A stretch of DNA of 64,000 nt from JAVBWI01 sp036677445 (GCA_036677445.1 JAVBWI010000025.1:1-64000), one strand, 5' to 3'; counted from the first letter of the stretch, positions 17,023 through 25,578 are shown. Made by a program: numbers and translations. Notes: generated by a model from the sequence alone, not told the origin.

Positions 17023-17550
17023 ATGCGATATGCGGCTAACGCCATCACCTTATTGCGTATACCTCTATCCATAGCGCTGCTGTACCTTCCTCCATACGGC
17101 GCTTTATTCGTACTGCTGTATTTGCTGTGCGGGCTGAGCGATGCGCTCGACGGTTATATCGCCCGCAGAACCCATACCCAAAGCCGTTTGGGCGCGGTGC
17201 TGGACAGCGTGGCGGACGCCGTGTTTTTTTGCGTCCTGCTGGTGCTCATACTTCGCGAGCGTCCGGGCGCTGTGTTCCTGTGGGCCGCCGCAAGCATCAC
17301 GCTGCTGCGGCTGTGCAACCTTTTGACAGGCATGCTTCGTTTCCGGCGGATTGCCATGATGCATACCTATTTGAATAAAGCCGCCGGCCTGCTGCTCTAT
17401 CTGTACCCGCTGTCGCTGGCGGTCGTATCCAGCCAGTTTCTTCTCATCGCCGCGGGTTTGACGGCATTTCTCGCATCCATGGAAGAGTTCGTTCTCCTGC
17501 TCAATTCAGCCACGTTTGATCCCGATACGAAAAGCATCTTTCATAAATAA
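17023..17550 (+). CDS. CDP-alcohol phosphatidyltransferase
   Basis: This 175-residue integral membrane enzyme carries the exact family motif D(x)2DG(x)2AR(x)8G(x)3D(x)3D, with D40, D43, G44, A47, R48, G57, D61 and D65. It would join a CDP-activated lipid with an alcohol such as glycerol phosphate, serine or inositol phosphate. The polar substrate cannot be deduced, though PgsA-type and PssA-type enzymes are the common options. About five to six membrane segments are visible. It follows the DUF3267 gene by 17 bases and is probably in the same operon. Confidence 0.9.
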   Translation: MRYAANAITLLRIPLSIALLYLPPYGALFVLLYLLCGLSDALDGYIARRTHTQSRLGAVLDSVADAVFFCVLLVLILRERPGAVFLWAAASITLLRLCNLLTGMLRFRRIAMMHTYLNKAAGLLLYLYPLSLAVVSSQFLLIAAGLTAFLASMEEFVLLLNSATFDPDTKSIFHK

Positions 17551-17581
17551 TGCGGCGCTGGTTTATTCTGCCGCTGCCGTA

Positions 17582-17631
17582 TTGACAGGCCGCAAAACGG
17601 AAACTATAATATGAAAATGGTTTCCGTTTTT
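17582..17631 (+). promoter_or_regulatory. Consensus sigma-A promoter with a dyad operator over the -10
   Basis: TTGACA (17582-17587) and TATAAT (17605-17610) are both perfect and separated by 17 bases. An 11-base perfect inverted repeat, AAAACGGAAAC (17594-17604) and GTTTCCGTTTT (17620-17630), brackets the -10. A promoter this strong needs a repressor. The first gene encodes a Fur-family protein and the next ones a zinc ABC importer, so this is most likely the autoregulatory metal operator. Confidence 0.85.
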
Positions 17632-17640
17632 AATTTAGTC

Positions 17641-17698
17641 GGCATTCCCTTGGATGGGATGCCAGATGTTGATAGGATATGCGAATATGCCATTCGGC
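17641..17698 (+). promoter_or_regulatory. Two leader hairpins before the Fur-family gene
   Basis: GGCATTCC (17641-17648) pairs with GGATGCC (17657-17663) around a short loop with one bulge. A second hairpin centres on CGAATATGCCATTCGG (17682-17697), directly before the GGAGGAG ribosome site. The second matches the hairpin before padR (7272-7287) base for base. Confidence 0.5.
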
Positions 17699-17711
17699 TG
17701 GAGGAGTAAGC

Positions 17712-18182
17712 ATGCGCGGCAACCGGGAATACCATACCCGCCAGAAGCGACTGATCCTGGCGTGCCTGCGGGAAAAGCAGGACGAACACGTCAATGTGGA
17801 AAACATACTTGGGTATCTGCGCGAAAACGGAGAAACCGTAGGGCAGACCACCGTATACCGCTATTTGGATAAGCTGGTGCAGAACGGCGTCATCCTGAAA
17901 TATATCGGGCTGGACGCTAATAGCGCCAGCTATCAATATGTAGGCGAACCGGCGGCGCATAAGGACCATTATCATTTGGTGTGCCTGCAGTGCGGGAGGT
18001 TGGTCCACCTGAACTGCAAGTACATCGATGAATTCGCCGCGCATATACAAAACGACCACAGCTTTTCGCTGGATTGCATGAAAACTGTGTTTTACGGGTA
18101 TTGTGCGGATTGCACCAAGTGCTGCCGCAGCGAGTCGGAACAACGGCATGCATGCGCATGCCATAAAAAGCGCATGGAATAA
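17712..18182 (+). CDS. zur: Fur-family metalloregulator, probably zinc-responsive (Zur)
   Basis: This 156-residue repressor has an N-terminal winged helix (YHTRQKRLILACL, then GQTTVYRYLDKLVQNG) and a C-terminal metal-binding domain. The DHYHLVCLQCG segment carries histidines and the first CxxC, and CADCTKCC carries the second cysteine pair that forms the structural zinc site. I start at 17712, six bases after GGAGGAG. It leads an operon with znuA, znuC and znuB, so zinc sensing is the best reading; PerR or Fur specificity cannot be excluded from sequence. The tail is histidine/cysteine-rich (HACACHKK), which is unusual and could bind extra metal. Confidence 0.88.
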   Translation: MRGNREYHTRQKRLILACLREKQDEHVNVENILGYLRENGETVGQTTVYRYLDKLVQNGVILKYIGLDANSASYQYVGEPAAHKDHYHLVCLQCGRLVHLNCKYIDEFAAHIQNDHSFSLDCMKTVFYGYCADCTKCCRSESEQRHACACHKKRME

Positions 18183-18251
18183 CGAACGCCTGCAATCCGC
18201 CCGGCGCTCGCGTTTTACCTGAACAATCGGCAAATACCCGGAGGATAGACC

Positions 18252-19235
18252 ATGAAACGAAAAATTGCAGCCTTGCTGGCATCCCTGCTGACACTTTCTT
18301 TATTCGCCGCCGGATGCGGCGCGCCGCCCCCCCTGCCTTCGGCTGCGGCAACACCCGCCGATACCGCTGCTCCCCAGCGGCTTACCATCGTAACCACCAT
18401 ATTCCCGCAATACGACTTTGCCCGGCAGATCGCGGGGGAATATGCCGATATCGCCATGCTGCTGCCGCCCGGCTCGGAGAGCCACTCCTACGAGCCCACC
18501 CCGCAGGATATCCTGAAAATACAGAACTGTGATATTTTCATCTATATAGGCGGCGAATCCGACGCATGGGTGGAGCAGGTGCTTGAGTCGATGGATACCT
18601 CCTCCATGCAGGTCCTTACGCTGATGGATTGCGCGGACCTGGTGGAGGAGGAGATCGTGGAGGGCATGCAGGCCGACAAAGAAAAGCAGTCCGGCGATGA
18701 GGAAGCGGAATACGACGAGCATATCTGGACGTCGCCCCAAAACGCCGTCCGCATGGCAGAGAAGATCGCGCTCGCCATGATCGCGGCGGACCCTGCGAAC
18801 AAGGACGCGTATCGCGCCAATGCGGATGCTTATATCGCCGCGCTCAAAGAGCTTGACCAATCCTTCCAACAGATCGCAAATTCCGCCGCGCGCAAAACGC
18901 TGGTGTTTGGCGACCGCTTCCCTTTCCGCTATTTTGCCGACGCTTACGCTCTTACTTATTACGCCGCCTTCCCCGGCTGTTCGACACAAGCGGAGCCGAG
19001 CGCCGCCACGGTCGCCTTCTTGATCGACAAGGTTAAAGCGGAAGGTATCCCCGTGGTATTCCACATCGAATTCTCCAATGAAAAGATGGCGGACACCATT
19101 GCGGAAGCGACCGGCGCAAAAAAGCTGCTGCTGCATTCCTGCCACAACGTTACAAAGGCGGAGTTTGCAAGCGGCGTCACTTATCTTGCGCTGATGCGGC
19201 AGAATGCCGAAAACCTGAAGGAGGCTTTAAACTGA
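18252..19235 (+). CDS. znuA: Zinc ABC transporter substrate-binding lipoprotein
   Basis: This 327-residue lipoprotein begins with a signal peptide ending in a LFAAGC lipobox (C22), so it is anchored outside the membrane. Metal-site motifs are SHSYEPTPQD near residue 76, DEHIWTSPQNA near 158 and VVFHIEFSNE near 275. The order fits the cluster A-I ZnuA/AdcA fold. The loop before DEHIW, which is often histidine-rich in ZnuA, is short and acidic here (KQSGDEEAEYDEH). It follows the Fur-family gene by 69 bases, with a GGAGG site. Confidence 0.93.
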   Translation: MKRKIAALLASLLTLSLFAAGCGAPPPLPSAAATPADTAAPQRLTIVTTIFPQYDFARQIAGEYADIAMLLPPGSESHSYEPTPQDILKIQNCDIFIYIGGESDAWVEQVLESMDTSSMQVLTLMDCADLVEEEIVEGMQADKEKQSGDEEAEYDEHIWTSPQNAVRMAEKIALAMIAADPANKDAYRANADAYIAALKELDQSFQQIANSAARKTLVFGDRFPFRYFADAYALTYYAAFPGCSTQAEPSAATVAFLIDKVKAEGIPVVFHIEFSNEKMADTIAEATGAKKLLLHSCHNVTKAEFASGVTYLALMRQNAENLKEALN

Positions 19236-19237
19236 AC

Positions 19238-19948
19238 ATGCCTTTGATCGCCTGTCACAATGCCGCTTTTGCCTATGAAGGAAACGTGGTGGTTTCCGGG
19301 CTGGAGTTTACCATCCATTCCGGCGATTATCTGTGCATCGTCGGGGAAAACGGCTCCGGCAAAAGCACGCTTATCAAAGGCCTGCTCCGGCTCAAAACGC
19401 CAAGCGAAGGCAGCATCGTGATGAGTGAAGAGCTGAAATCCACCGAGATCGGGTATCTCCCGCAGCAGACGGCCGCGCAAAAGGATTTTCCCGCAAGCGT
19501 CGGCGAGGTGGTGCTTTCCGGTCGCCTGAACAGCCGCGGCATGCGCCCGTTTTATACGGCAAACGACCGTGCAGCAGCGCGCGAGAGCATGGAAAGACTC
19601 GGCCTGACGGGCTTTATGAACCACAGCTACCGTGCGCTCTCCGGCGGGCAGCAGCAGCGCGTTCTGCTTGCGCGCGCATTATGCGCCGCGAAGAAGCTGC
19701 TGCTGCTGGATGAACCCGTATCCGGGCTGGATCCGCTGGTAACCGCCGAGCTGTACCATTTGATTCAATCGATCAACCAAAGCCTCGGCATCACCATCGT
19801 GATGGTGTCGCACGATGTGCAAAGCGCCGTCAAATACGCCAGCCACGTGCTGCATCTGCAAAACCGGCAGGCCTTTTTCGGCCCCGCCGAAGAGTATAGG
19901 AACACCGGCTTGGCCAGCCGGTTTTTGGGAGGGCACGACGATGTTTGA
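19238..19948 (+). CDS. znuC: Zinc ABC transporter ATP-binding protein
   Basis: This 236-residue ATPase has Walker A (GENGSGKST), Q-loop (YLPQQ), signature LSGGQQQR, Walker B LLLLDEP and the switch histidine in MVSHD. It powers metal uptake with ZnuA and ZnuB. Its start lies two bases after the znuA stop, with the GAGG site inside the znuA coding region, and it overlaps znuB by eight bases, so the three are tightly coupled. Confidence 0.94.
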   Translation: MPLIACHNAAFAYEGNVVVSGLEFTIHSGDYLCIVGENGSGKSTLIKGLLRLKTPSEGSIVMSEELKSTEIGYLPQQTAAQKDFPASVGEVVLSGRLNSRGMRPFYTANDRAAARESMERLGLTGFMNHSYRALSGGQQQRVLLARALCAAKKLLLLDEPVSGLDPLVTAELYHLIQSINQSLGITIVMVSHDVQSAVKYASHVLHLQNRQAFFGPAEEYRNTGLASRFLGGHDDV

Positions 19949-20762
19949 GCTGATGGCCGAAATGTTCTCCTATCCGTTTTTGACCCGCGCCGTGGTCGTG
20001 GGGGTGCTCGTGTCGCTCTGTGCGGCGCTGTTAGGCGTGAGCCTTGTACTCAAGCGGTATTCCATGATCGGCGACGGGCTTTCGCATGTGGGCTTTGGCG
20101 CGCTTGCCATCGCCACAGCGATGAACGCGTCGCCCCTTACGGTGACGATACCGGTTGTGGTCGCCGCGGCGTTCTTGCTGCTGCGCATGAGTGAAAACAG
20201 CAAAGTAAAGGGTGACGCGGCCATCGCCATGCTCTCCACCGCCTCGCTTGCGGTCGGCGTCATTATCGTCTCGCTGACCACAGGCATGAATACGGATTTA
20301 TATAACTACCTGTTTGGCAGCATACTCGCCATGAGCGCGGAGGACGTGCAGCTGAGCATCTGGCTTTCCATCGCCGTACTGGTATTGTTCGTACTGTTCT
20401 ACAATAAAATATTCGCCGTCACGTTTGATGAAAGCTTCGCACAGGCGACCGGCATTAGAACCAGGCTGTACAATATGATCATCGCCTTTTTAACGGCCAT
20501 CACCATCGTGCTCGGCATGCGCATGATGGGTGCGATGCTGATATCCAGCCTCATCATATTCCCGGCGCTTACGGCCATGCGGGTATGCAAACGGTTTTTA
20601 TCCGTGGTGCTGTGCGCGGCCGCCGTTTCCGTCAGTTGCTTTTTTATCGGCCTGGTACTGTCCTATACGCTTGCGACGCCTTCGGGGGCAAGCGTCGTGA
20701 TGGTAAATATACTCGCATTTTTGGTGTTCGCGGGCATCGGCTATGCAAAAGAGCGGGCATAA
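19941..20762 (+). CDS. znuB: Zinc ABC transporter permease
   Basis: This 273-residue ABC-3 family permease has about eight membrane segments. The family region RYSMIGDGLSHVGFGALAI lies at residues 38-56, and the ATPase-contact loop TFDESFAQATGIRT near 160. It forms the membrane channel for ZnuA and ZnuC. The start codon overlaps the znuC end by eight bases, preceded by a GGAGG site within znuC. Confidence 0.93.
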   Translation: MFELMAEMFSYPFLTRAVVVGVLVSLCAALLGVSLVLKRYSMIGDGLSHVGFGALAIATAMNASPLTVTIPVVVAAAFLLLRMSENSKVKGDAAIAMLSTASLAVGVIIVSLTTGMNTDLYNYLFGSILAMSAEDVQLSIWLSIAVLVLFVLFYNKIFAVTFDESFAQATGIRTRLYNMIIAFLTAITIVLGMRMMGAMLISSLIIFPALTAMRVCKRFLSVVLCAAAVSVSCFFIGLVLSYTLATPSGASVVMVNILAFLVFAGIGYAKERA

Positions 20763-20833
20763 AACAGAAGCCGCCCCATTCCTTACGCATTACGACATCG
20801 TGGCTGCACGATTTGCCGCATAAAGGGGGAACT

Positions 20834-21313
20834 ATGTTTACAATCATTCTATATGGCCTGGCGGGATGCCTGCTGCTGCTTTCCTTTTCCAGGGATAAGC
20901 AAAAGACGGTGCAGGCGCTGAAAAAAGCGTGGAAATCCATCGAGAACATACTGCCGCAGATGCTGGCGGTGCTGATGCTGATCGGCCTGATGCTCTCCAT
21001 ACTGGATGCTGAAACCATTTCGCATCTGCTTGGCCGGGAATCAGGTATATTGGGGATGGCCATTGCCGCAGTGCTCGGCTCCGTTACGCTGATACCCGGT
21101 TTCGTGGCGTTCCCGCTCGCGGCCTCCCTGCTTGCGGCGGGCGCGGGATACGGGCAAATCGCCATGTTCGTGACAACGCTGATGATGGTAGGCGTCGTGA
21201 CCATTCCGGTGGAACAAAAATACTTCGGACGCCGCACCACCATCAGGCGAAACCTGCTCGGCCTGGCTTTTTCCATAGTGGTTGCCGTTGTGATCGGAGG
21301 GATACTGCAATGA
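20834..21313 (+). CDS. Half-size permease (ArsP/DUF318-like), first subunit
   Basis: This is a 159-residue membrane protein with about four membrane segments. The central SVTLIPGFVAFPLAASLL segment (about residues 75-95) matches the core of ArsP/UPF0718-type permeases, which are normally about 300 residues long and built of two such halves. An AAAGGGGG site precedes the ATG. It overlaps the next half-permease gene by four bases. Its position after znuB suggests metal or organometal transport, but the substrate is unknown. Confidence 0.75.
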   Translation: MFTIILYGLAGCLLLLSFSRDKQKTVQALKKAWKSIENILPQMLAVLMLIGLMLSILDAETISHLLGRESGILGMAIAAVLGSVTLIPGFVAFPLAASLLAAGAGYGQIAMFVTTLMMVGVVTIPVEQKYFGRRTTIRRNLLGLAFSIVVAVVIGGILQ

Positions 21314-21852
21314 GCAAGTTTATCGTTTTCATGAAGCGCTACCGCTTCTTTTTCGCATTGTTCGTTTTGAACATCGTATTGCTTTTCGTGCTGCCCGATA
21401 TCGGATATTCGGCGTTTGCCATCACGCTGGACAATCTGTTCGAAATGCTTTATGTGATGCCCCCCATATTCCTGCTGCTGGGGCTCCTGGATGTATGGGT
21501 GGAGCGTGAGACCATGATCAAATACATGGGGGAAGGCTCCGGACTTCGCGGCGCGCTCATCGCCTTCCTGATGGGCTCCGCCGCCGCAGGCCCCCTGTAT
21601 GCGGCATTTCCCATAGCGGGCGTACTGCTTAAAAAGGGCGTAAAGCTGTTCAACGTGTTTTTGTTCATCGGCGCATGGGCGACCACTAAAATCCCCATGC
21701 TGCTCTTTGAAACCACCAGCATGGGTTCGACGTTCATGCTTCTGCGCTTAGCGTGCAACATCGTCGGCATTACGCTGATTGCGGTCATACTGGAGCGCAC
21801 GACATCCGAGGAAGAGAAAAAGAAGATCTACGAAACCGCACGCTCCATGTAA
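21310..21852 (+). CDS. Half-size permease (ArsP/DUF318-like), second subunit
   Basis: This 180-residue membrane protein begins within the stop of the first half-permease (ATGA overlap). GSAAAGPLYAAFPIAGVLL at about residues 95-113 is parallel to the core segment of the partner, so the two look like separately encoded halves of one permease. It has four to five membrane segments, and the C-terminus is charged (TSEEEKKK). Transport is inferred from the family; the substrate is not known. A strong terminator follows. Confidence 0.75.
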   Translation: MSKFIVFMKRYRFFFALFVLNIVLLFVLPDIGYSAFAITLDNLFEMLYVMPPIFLLLGLLDVWVERETMIKYMGEGSGLRGALIAFLMGSAAAGPLYAAFPIAGVLLKKGVKLFNVFLFIGAWATTKIPMLLFETTSMGSTFMLLRLACNIVGITLIAVILERTTSEEEKKKIYETARSM

Positions 21853-21867
21853 ACAGCGAACATATAA

Positions 21868-21908
21868 AAGGCCGCCCGCTCCCGACTGGAGAAGGCGGCC
21901 TTGCTTTT
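21868..21908 (+). terminator. Intrinsic terminator of the zinc/permease operon
   Basis: AAGGCCGCC (21868-21876) pairs perfectly with GGCGGCCTT (21894-21902), followed by GCTTTT. It lies between convergent genes and can end the operon that starts at 17582. Confidence 0.8.
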
Positions 21909-21937
21909 AAGGTAAAGCAGATTACGGATGTTTGCGG

Positions 21938-22738
21938 TCACTGCCTGGTTTTTTGAAACAACAGATACCCAAGCGCCGCAAAAAATAATATCAAGCATAG
22001 TATTGCGGTCGTTATCACCATAGGGTATGCGCCATCCCACCCTTCCTGCGACGCATGCTGTACGAGTATGCCCGCGTATGCCCATATGCATGTCAGCCCC
22101 AACAGTGTGTTTTTGCATAAAATCATCGCCGTGATGCAGAGACCTGTGCCCAGCAGCAGAACGATGACCGTCCATACCTCCGGTGCAAGGCCGAAGCGGT
22201 CCCACCCTATGCTTACAAGCAAACTCGACGCGTTGGCGATCGCCGCCACCATGCTCCATGCGGAATAGACGCTGAAAGGGAGCCGGACGAACAGTTTTTC
22301 CTTCAGGCAAAGCTGCTGCTCCAAGCAGATGCACCGCATGATACGGGCAAGGCAATACAGCAGCAGCGCCATCAGCCCCATGCTCACGGGCATCCAGCCG
22401 TAGTGGAACGCAATGAGCCAAAGCGCATTGGCAAGGGAGGAAATGCCGTACCAGGGCGCAATCTGCTGTGTGAGCGCCGTGGCACATGGGGTGCTGCCCC
22501 GCTCCCATCGAAAAGCGCCCAGCTGGTACAGCGTATACGCCAGGAGCAGCACATAGATCAGGCCCCATATGCCGAACGTACCCGGCGCCGGCGTGAACAA
22601 GCTGGGGTAACGGGCCGCAGCCTCCCCCGTCTTTACCCCGTTGATGGGCAGCGCATTGGCGAGCACGTTAACGATCACCATGGTAAGATATGCGATGGCC
22701 GCCAGAATACAGGGACGACTCAATTTACCGCCGCTCAT
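21938..22738 (-). CDS. TspO/MBR-like tryptophan-rich membrane protein
   Basis: This 266-residue protein has about seven to eight membrane segments. Motifs such as PGTFGIWGLIYVLLLAYTLYQL at about residues 51-72 recall the larger Firmicute relatives of TspO/tryptophan-rich sensory proteins, although at 266 residues it is longer than classical TspO (about 160). Roles suggested for the family include tetrapyrrole or stress-related transport. GGGGGTGGAGT precedes the ATG. It lies downstream of the aminotransferase gene on the same strand but with a 92-base gap. Confidence 0.7.
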   Translation of the reverse strand: MSGGKLSRPCILAAIAYLTMVIVNVLANALPINGVKTGEAAARYPSLFTPAPGTFGIWGLIYVLLLAYTLYQLGAFRWERGSTPCATALTQQIAPWYGISSLANALWLIAFHYGWMPVSMGLMALLLYCLARIMRCICLEQQLCLKEKLFVRLPFSVYSAWSMVAAIANASSLLVSIGWDRFGLAPEVWTVIVLLLGTGLCITAMILCKNTLLGLTCIWAYAGILVQHASQEGWDGAYPMVITTAILCLILFFAALGYLLFQKTRQ

Positions 22739-22830
22739 ACTCCACCCCCATGATCGATTTGTCGCGTGCTGAAAGTTCCCTCACTAATTCTATTTTCGCA
22801 GCCGCAGACTATTCATGGGGTTTTAGTAAA

Positions 22831-23928
22831 TTATGCCTTATCTATCGCGGCAACGGCTTCCAACAGCGGCGCTTCTTCCGCTTGCGCCACCAACCGCAGC
22901 CGTACGCTGTTGGCTTTAAGCCCGTCGAAATCCCTGCCGGACACCGTCTTTACGCCTTGCTGCGCAAACAGGTTTTGCAGATCCGCACCCTCATCGTTAT
23001 GTACAAGCAGGCAAATCGGGCAGGAATCCTCGGTGGCCGCCATACAAAGACGGTTGCCTATGGCGTTGCGCAGACGCGCTTTGCTTGACGCAATGGACTG
23101 CCTGCATTGCAGCAGAAACCCCGGCTCGCGCATAGCGGCGGCAATCAGCCGGCGCGCCGGTTCCGATACTTTATACGGATTGCCGATCTTATCCAGTTCC
23201 CTGCACAGTGCGGGGTGCGCCAGCAGATAACCCGCGCGAAGCCCCGCAAGCCCCCAGCCTTTTGAAAAGGTGCGCAAAACGATGAGATTGTCAAACTGCG
23301 GCAGCAGCACCGCGGCGGAGTTCTGCTCGGGCATGTAATCCCCATACGCTTCGTCCGCTATGACGCATACGCCGCATTCCTGCGCGCGAACCAATATGCG
23401 CTGCATATCGGCAAGCGGTATGCTTTGGCCCGTCGGGTTGTTCGGGTTATCCAAATACAGCAGATTGAAGCCGCCGTTTAAAGCATTCAATACCTTTTGC
23501 ACATCAAAACGGTATTGCCGCGCCGCCTCCAGCGCAACCGCTTCATAGGCATACCCCAATAGCCGTGCATGGGACACATAATCCGAAAACTGCGGCGCTA
23601 CCCCCAGCACCCTTGCATTTGCACCGCAAAACAGGGTGTTTACGGCATAAATGCCGTCGATGCTCCCTGCGCAAAGCGCGACGCCTTGCGGGTCCAAAGC
23701 GACATATGGCTTCCAATACTCTACAATCGACTGCCGCCACAAATCGCTGTGCGGATATTCGTTAAGCATGCTGCCAGTCAGATCGAACCACGCCGCCTTG
23801 ACGCTTTCCGGAAAGCCAAACGGGTTATATCCGTCGCTGCAATCCACGCGCCAGCGCGCATGCGCTTCTTCTTTCGCATAACTCTGCTTGTTTTGCTGTG
23901 AAATATGTACGTTGTATTTGAGATTCAT
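22831..23928 (-). CDS. Class I/II PLP aminotransferase (histidinol-phosphate aminotransferase-like)
   Basis: This is a 365-residue fold-type I enzyme. Seen motifs are NPFGFPESV near the N-terminus, YLDNPNNPTG (PLP-contacting N), VIADEAYGDY (PLP-contacting D and Y) and RTFSKGWGLAGLRAGY with the Schiff-base lysine. This set matches HisC-like and related aminotransferases. No histidine genes are nearby, so it may serve another amino acid. A GAGGTAG site precedes the ATG. It lies in a minus-strand group with a class III aminotransferase and a YkvI-type transporter, which suggests amino-acid catabolism. Confidence 0.88.
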   Translation of the reverse strand: MNLKYNVHISQQNKQSYAKEEAHARWRVDCSDGYNPFGFPESVKAAWFDLTGSMLNEYPHSDLWRQSIVEYWKPYVALDPQGVALCAGSIDGIYAVNTLFCGANARVLGVAPQFSDYVSHARLLGYAYEAVALEAARQYRFDVQKVLNALNGGFNLLYLDNPNNPTGQSIPLADMQRILVRAQECGVCVIADEAYGDYMPEQNSAAVLLPQFDNLIVLRTFSKGWGLAGLRAGYLLAHPALCRELDKIGNPYKVSEPARRLIAAAMREPGFLLQCRQSIASSKARLRNAIGNRLCMAATEDSCPICLLVHNDEGADLQNLFAQQGVKTVSGRDFDGLKANSVRLRLVAQAEEAPLLEAVAAIDKA

Positions 23929-24234
23929 AAGGCGCTACCTCGTAAGCCCAGATTGTAACCGGTTTGTTCCAAAAATGGGAGCTGCGGCCCGTTCGTCTTT
24001 GGCGGAATGACGTATGAGCCGCAGCTCTTCTAAGTAAGCGCTGATGAAATGAGGGATGATGGATTGACGAGATGGTTTTGTGGCCTGCAAGGAGCAAAAC
24101 CGAAGGAATAGCAGCGCTATTTCGAGATTTAACGACGCAGCAGGACGTAAAAACAGCCGTCAAGACAACGTTCCGAATTAATCAGCGGTTACCTAAGAGA
24201 GAGGGACACAAAGTTCGCTGTCCTACAGGACGCT
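23929..24234. other. Structured intergenic region between two aminotransferase genes
   Basis: No gene is seen. GAGCTGCGGC (23979-23988) pairs perfectly with GCCGCAGCTC (24018-24027). Next to it, an element bounded by CGCTGAT (24039-24045) and ATCAGCG (24181-24187) contains an internal TTGACG/CGTCAA pair and a central AATAGC/GCTATT hairpin at 24108-24122. The nested arrangement looks like a folded RNA or a small palindromic repeat. Confidence 0.5.
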
Positions 24235-25578
24235 TTACCAGCCTTTGACCTGTTCGAGAATGGAATCGCTGATATTCCCCGCCTCGTATTCCTCTAAGGC
24301 GTGCTCCAATATGCTTAAAGCCTGATCCATCTCTGCATAAGTGATGACAAGAGGGGGCTGCACGCGAAGCGTGCTTTGGCCGACAAATGTAAGCAGCAGC
24401 CCGTCCTCCATGCACTTATAGGATATTTTCGCCGCCGCCGTATAATTCTTTTCCATCGTGGCGCGGTCCTTGACAAGATCCACGCCTATGGATAAACCGA
24501 TGCCGCGCACATCGCCGATGACGGCGTGCTTCTGCATCAGCACTTCCAGCTTCTGTTTGAGATATTCGCCCTTCTGTGCGGACTGCGCATTGAGATTCTC
24601 CCGCTTGTAAATCTCCAGCATCTTCATGCACGCCACACAGACCGTGGAATTGCCCGAATGCGAGAACAGGTGCGCGGGCGCATCCAGCGCCTGCATGATC
24701 TCTCTTCGGCCCATCAGCACGCCCAGCGGCAGACCGGCGCCGATGGATTTGCCCAGCACGTACAAATCCGCATCCACCTCAAAATGATCCAGAGCAAACC
24801 ATTTGCCTGTGCGCCCAACACCCTGCTGGATCTCATCGGAAACAAGGAGTATGCCGTTTTCTTTGCACAGTTTGGCAAGCGCCTGCACATAACGCTTGGG
24901 CGGCACGATCAGCCCGGCATCGCCGGCAATGGGCTCTATGAATACTGCGGCAATCTCTTCACAAGGTATATAGTGTTTGAACGCATACTGCAGTTCCCCC
25001 AGGCATTCCAGTTCGCAGGTATTCTTCTGCTTGCCAAACTTGCAGCGTGCGCAGCAGGGATATTGGAAATGATAGATCTCCGGCAGCAGGGGACCTATTT
25101 TCCGGCGCATGTTGTTGCTCAGCGCCGAAACGGAGATCGCGCCATAGGTGCTTCCGTGATATGCTTCGAAGAACGAGATGATTTTGCTTCTGCCTGTGAA
25201 GGCGCGCGCATACTTGATGGCGGCATCGATGGATTCCGAACCTGTTGTGCTGTAGCATACCATCATGTCCTCGCGCCCTGCCATCTCGATAAGCATCTGC
25301 GCAAGCTCCACCGGCTCTTTCATGGGGAAATACACCATACAATACTGCGCAATGGCTTCCATTTGCTTTTTGACAGCCTCCGCGATCTCCCTGTTGCCGT
25401 GGCCGATATTGGCAGATGACGCGCTGGATAAAAAATCGATGTATGTCTTGCCTGCATAATCAAAAAGCAGCGCTCCCTCGCCCTTTTGAAACGCTACCGG
25501 AGTATACGGAATTTTTTGCGCCTTTGCAATGCACTTTGTCTCCTGCGCGAGGATTTCATCATTGATTGTGTTTTTCAT
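24235..25578 (-). CDS. Class III PLP aminotransferase (GABA/ornithine aminotransferase-like)
   Basis: This 447-residue enzyme shows YIDFLSSASSANIGHGN near the N-terminus, the PLP phosphate loop STTGSESIDAAIKYAR, EAYHGSTYGA, VSDEIQQGVGRTGK (PLP-contacting D) and VLGKSIGAGLPLGV with the Schiff-base lysine. A CCARC...C...C insertion near residue 190 is found in GabT-like relatives. It transfers an amino group from an omega-amine or similar donor to a keto acid. I start at 25578, after GGCGGTGA, because upstream in-frame ATGs have poorer sites. It lies between a transporter and another aminotransferase and downstream of a structured repeat. Confidence 0.9.
   Translation of the reverse strand: MKNTINDEILAQETKCIAKAQKIPYTPVAFQKGEGALLFDYAGKTYIDFLSSASSANIGHGNREIAEAVKKQMEAIAQYCMVYFPMKEPVELAQMLIEMAGREDMMVCYSTTGSESIDAAIKYARAFTGRSKIISFFEAYHGSTYGAISVSALSNNMRRKIGPLLPEIYHFQYPCCARCKFGKQKNTCELECLGELQYAFKHYIPCEEIAAVFIEPIAGDAGLIVPPKRYVQALAKLCKENGILLVSDEIQQGVGRTGKWFALDHFEVDADLYVLGKSIGAGLPLGVLMGRREIMQALDAPAHLFSHSGNSTVCVACMKMLEIYKRENLNAQSAQKGEYLKQKLEVLMQKHAVIGDVRGIGLSIGVDLVKDRATMEKNYTAAAKISYKCMEDGLLLTFVGQSTLRVQPPLVITYAEMDQALSILEHALEEYEAGNISDSILEQVKGW

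Noticed and set aside
23929..24234. T-box leader for the aminotransferase
   Set aside because: No GGGTGGNACCGCG-type sequence in either orientation.
24526..25419. Long plus-strand frame of 297 codons
   Set aside because: Antisense of the class III aminotransferase, whose active-site motifs are intact on the minus strand.
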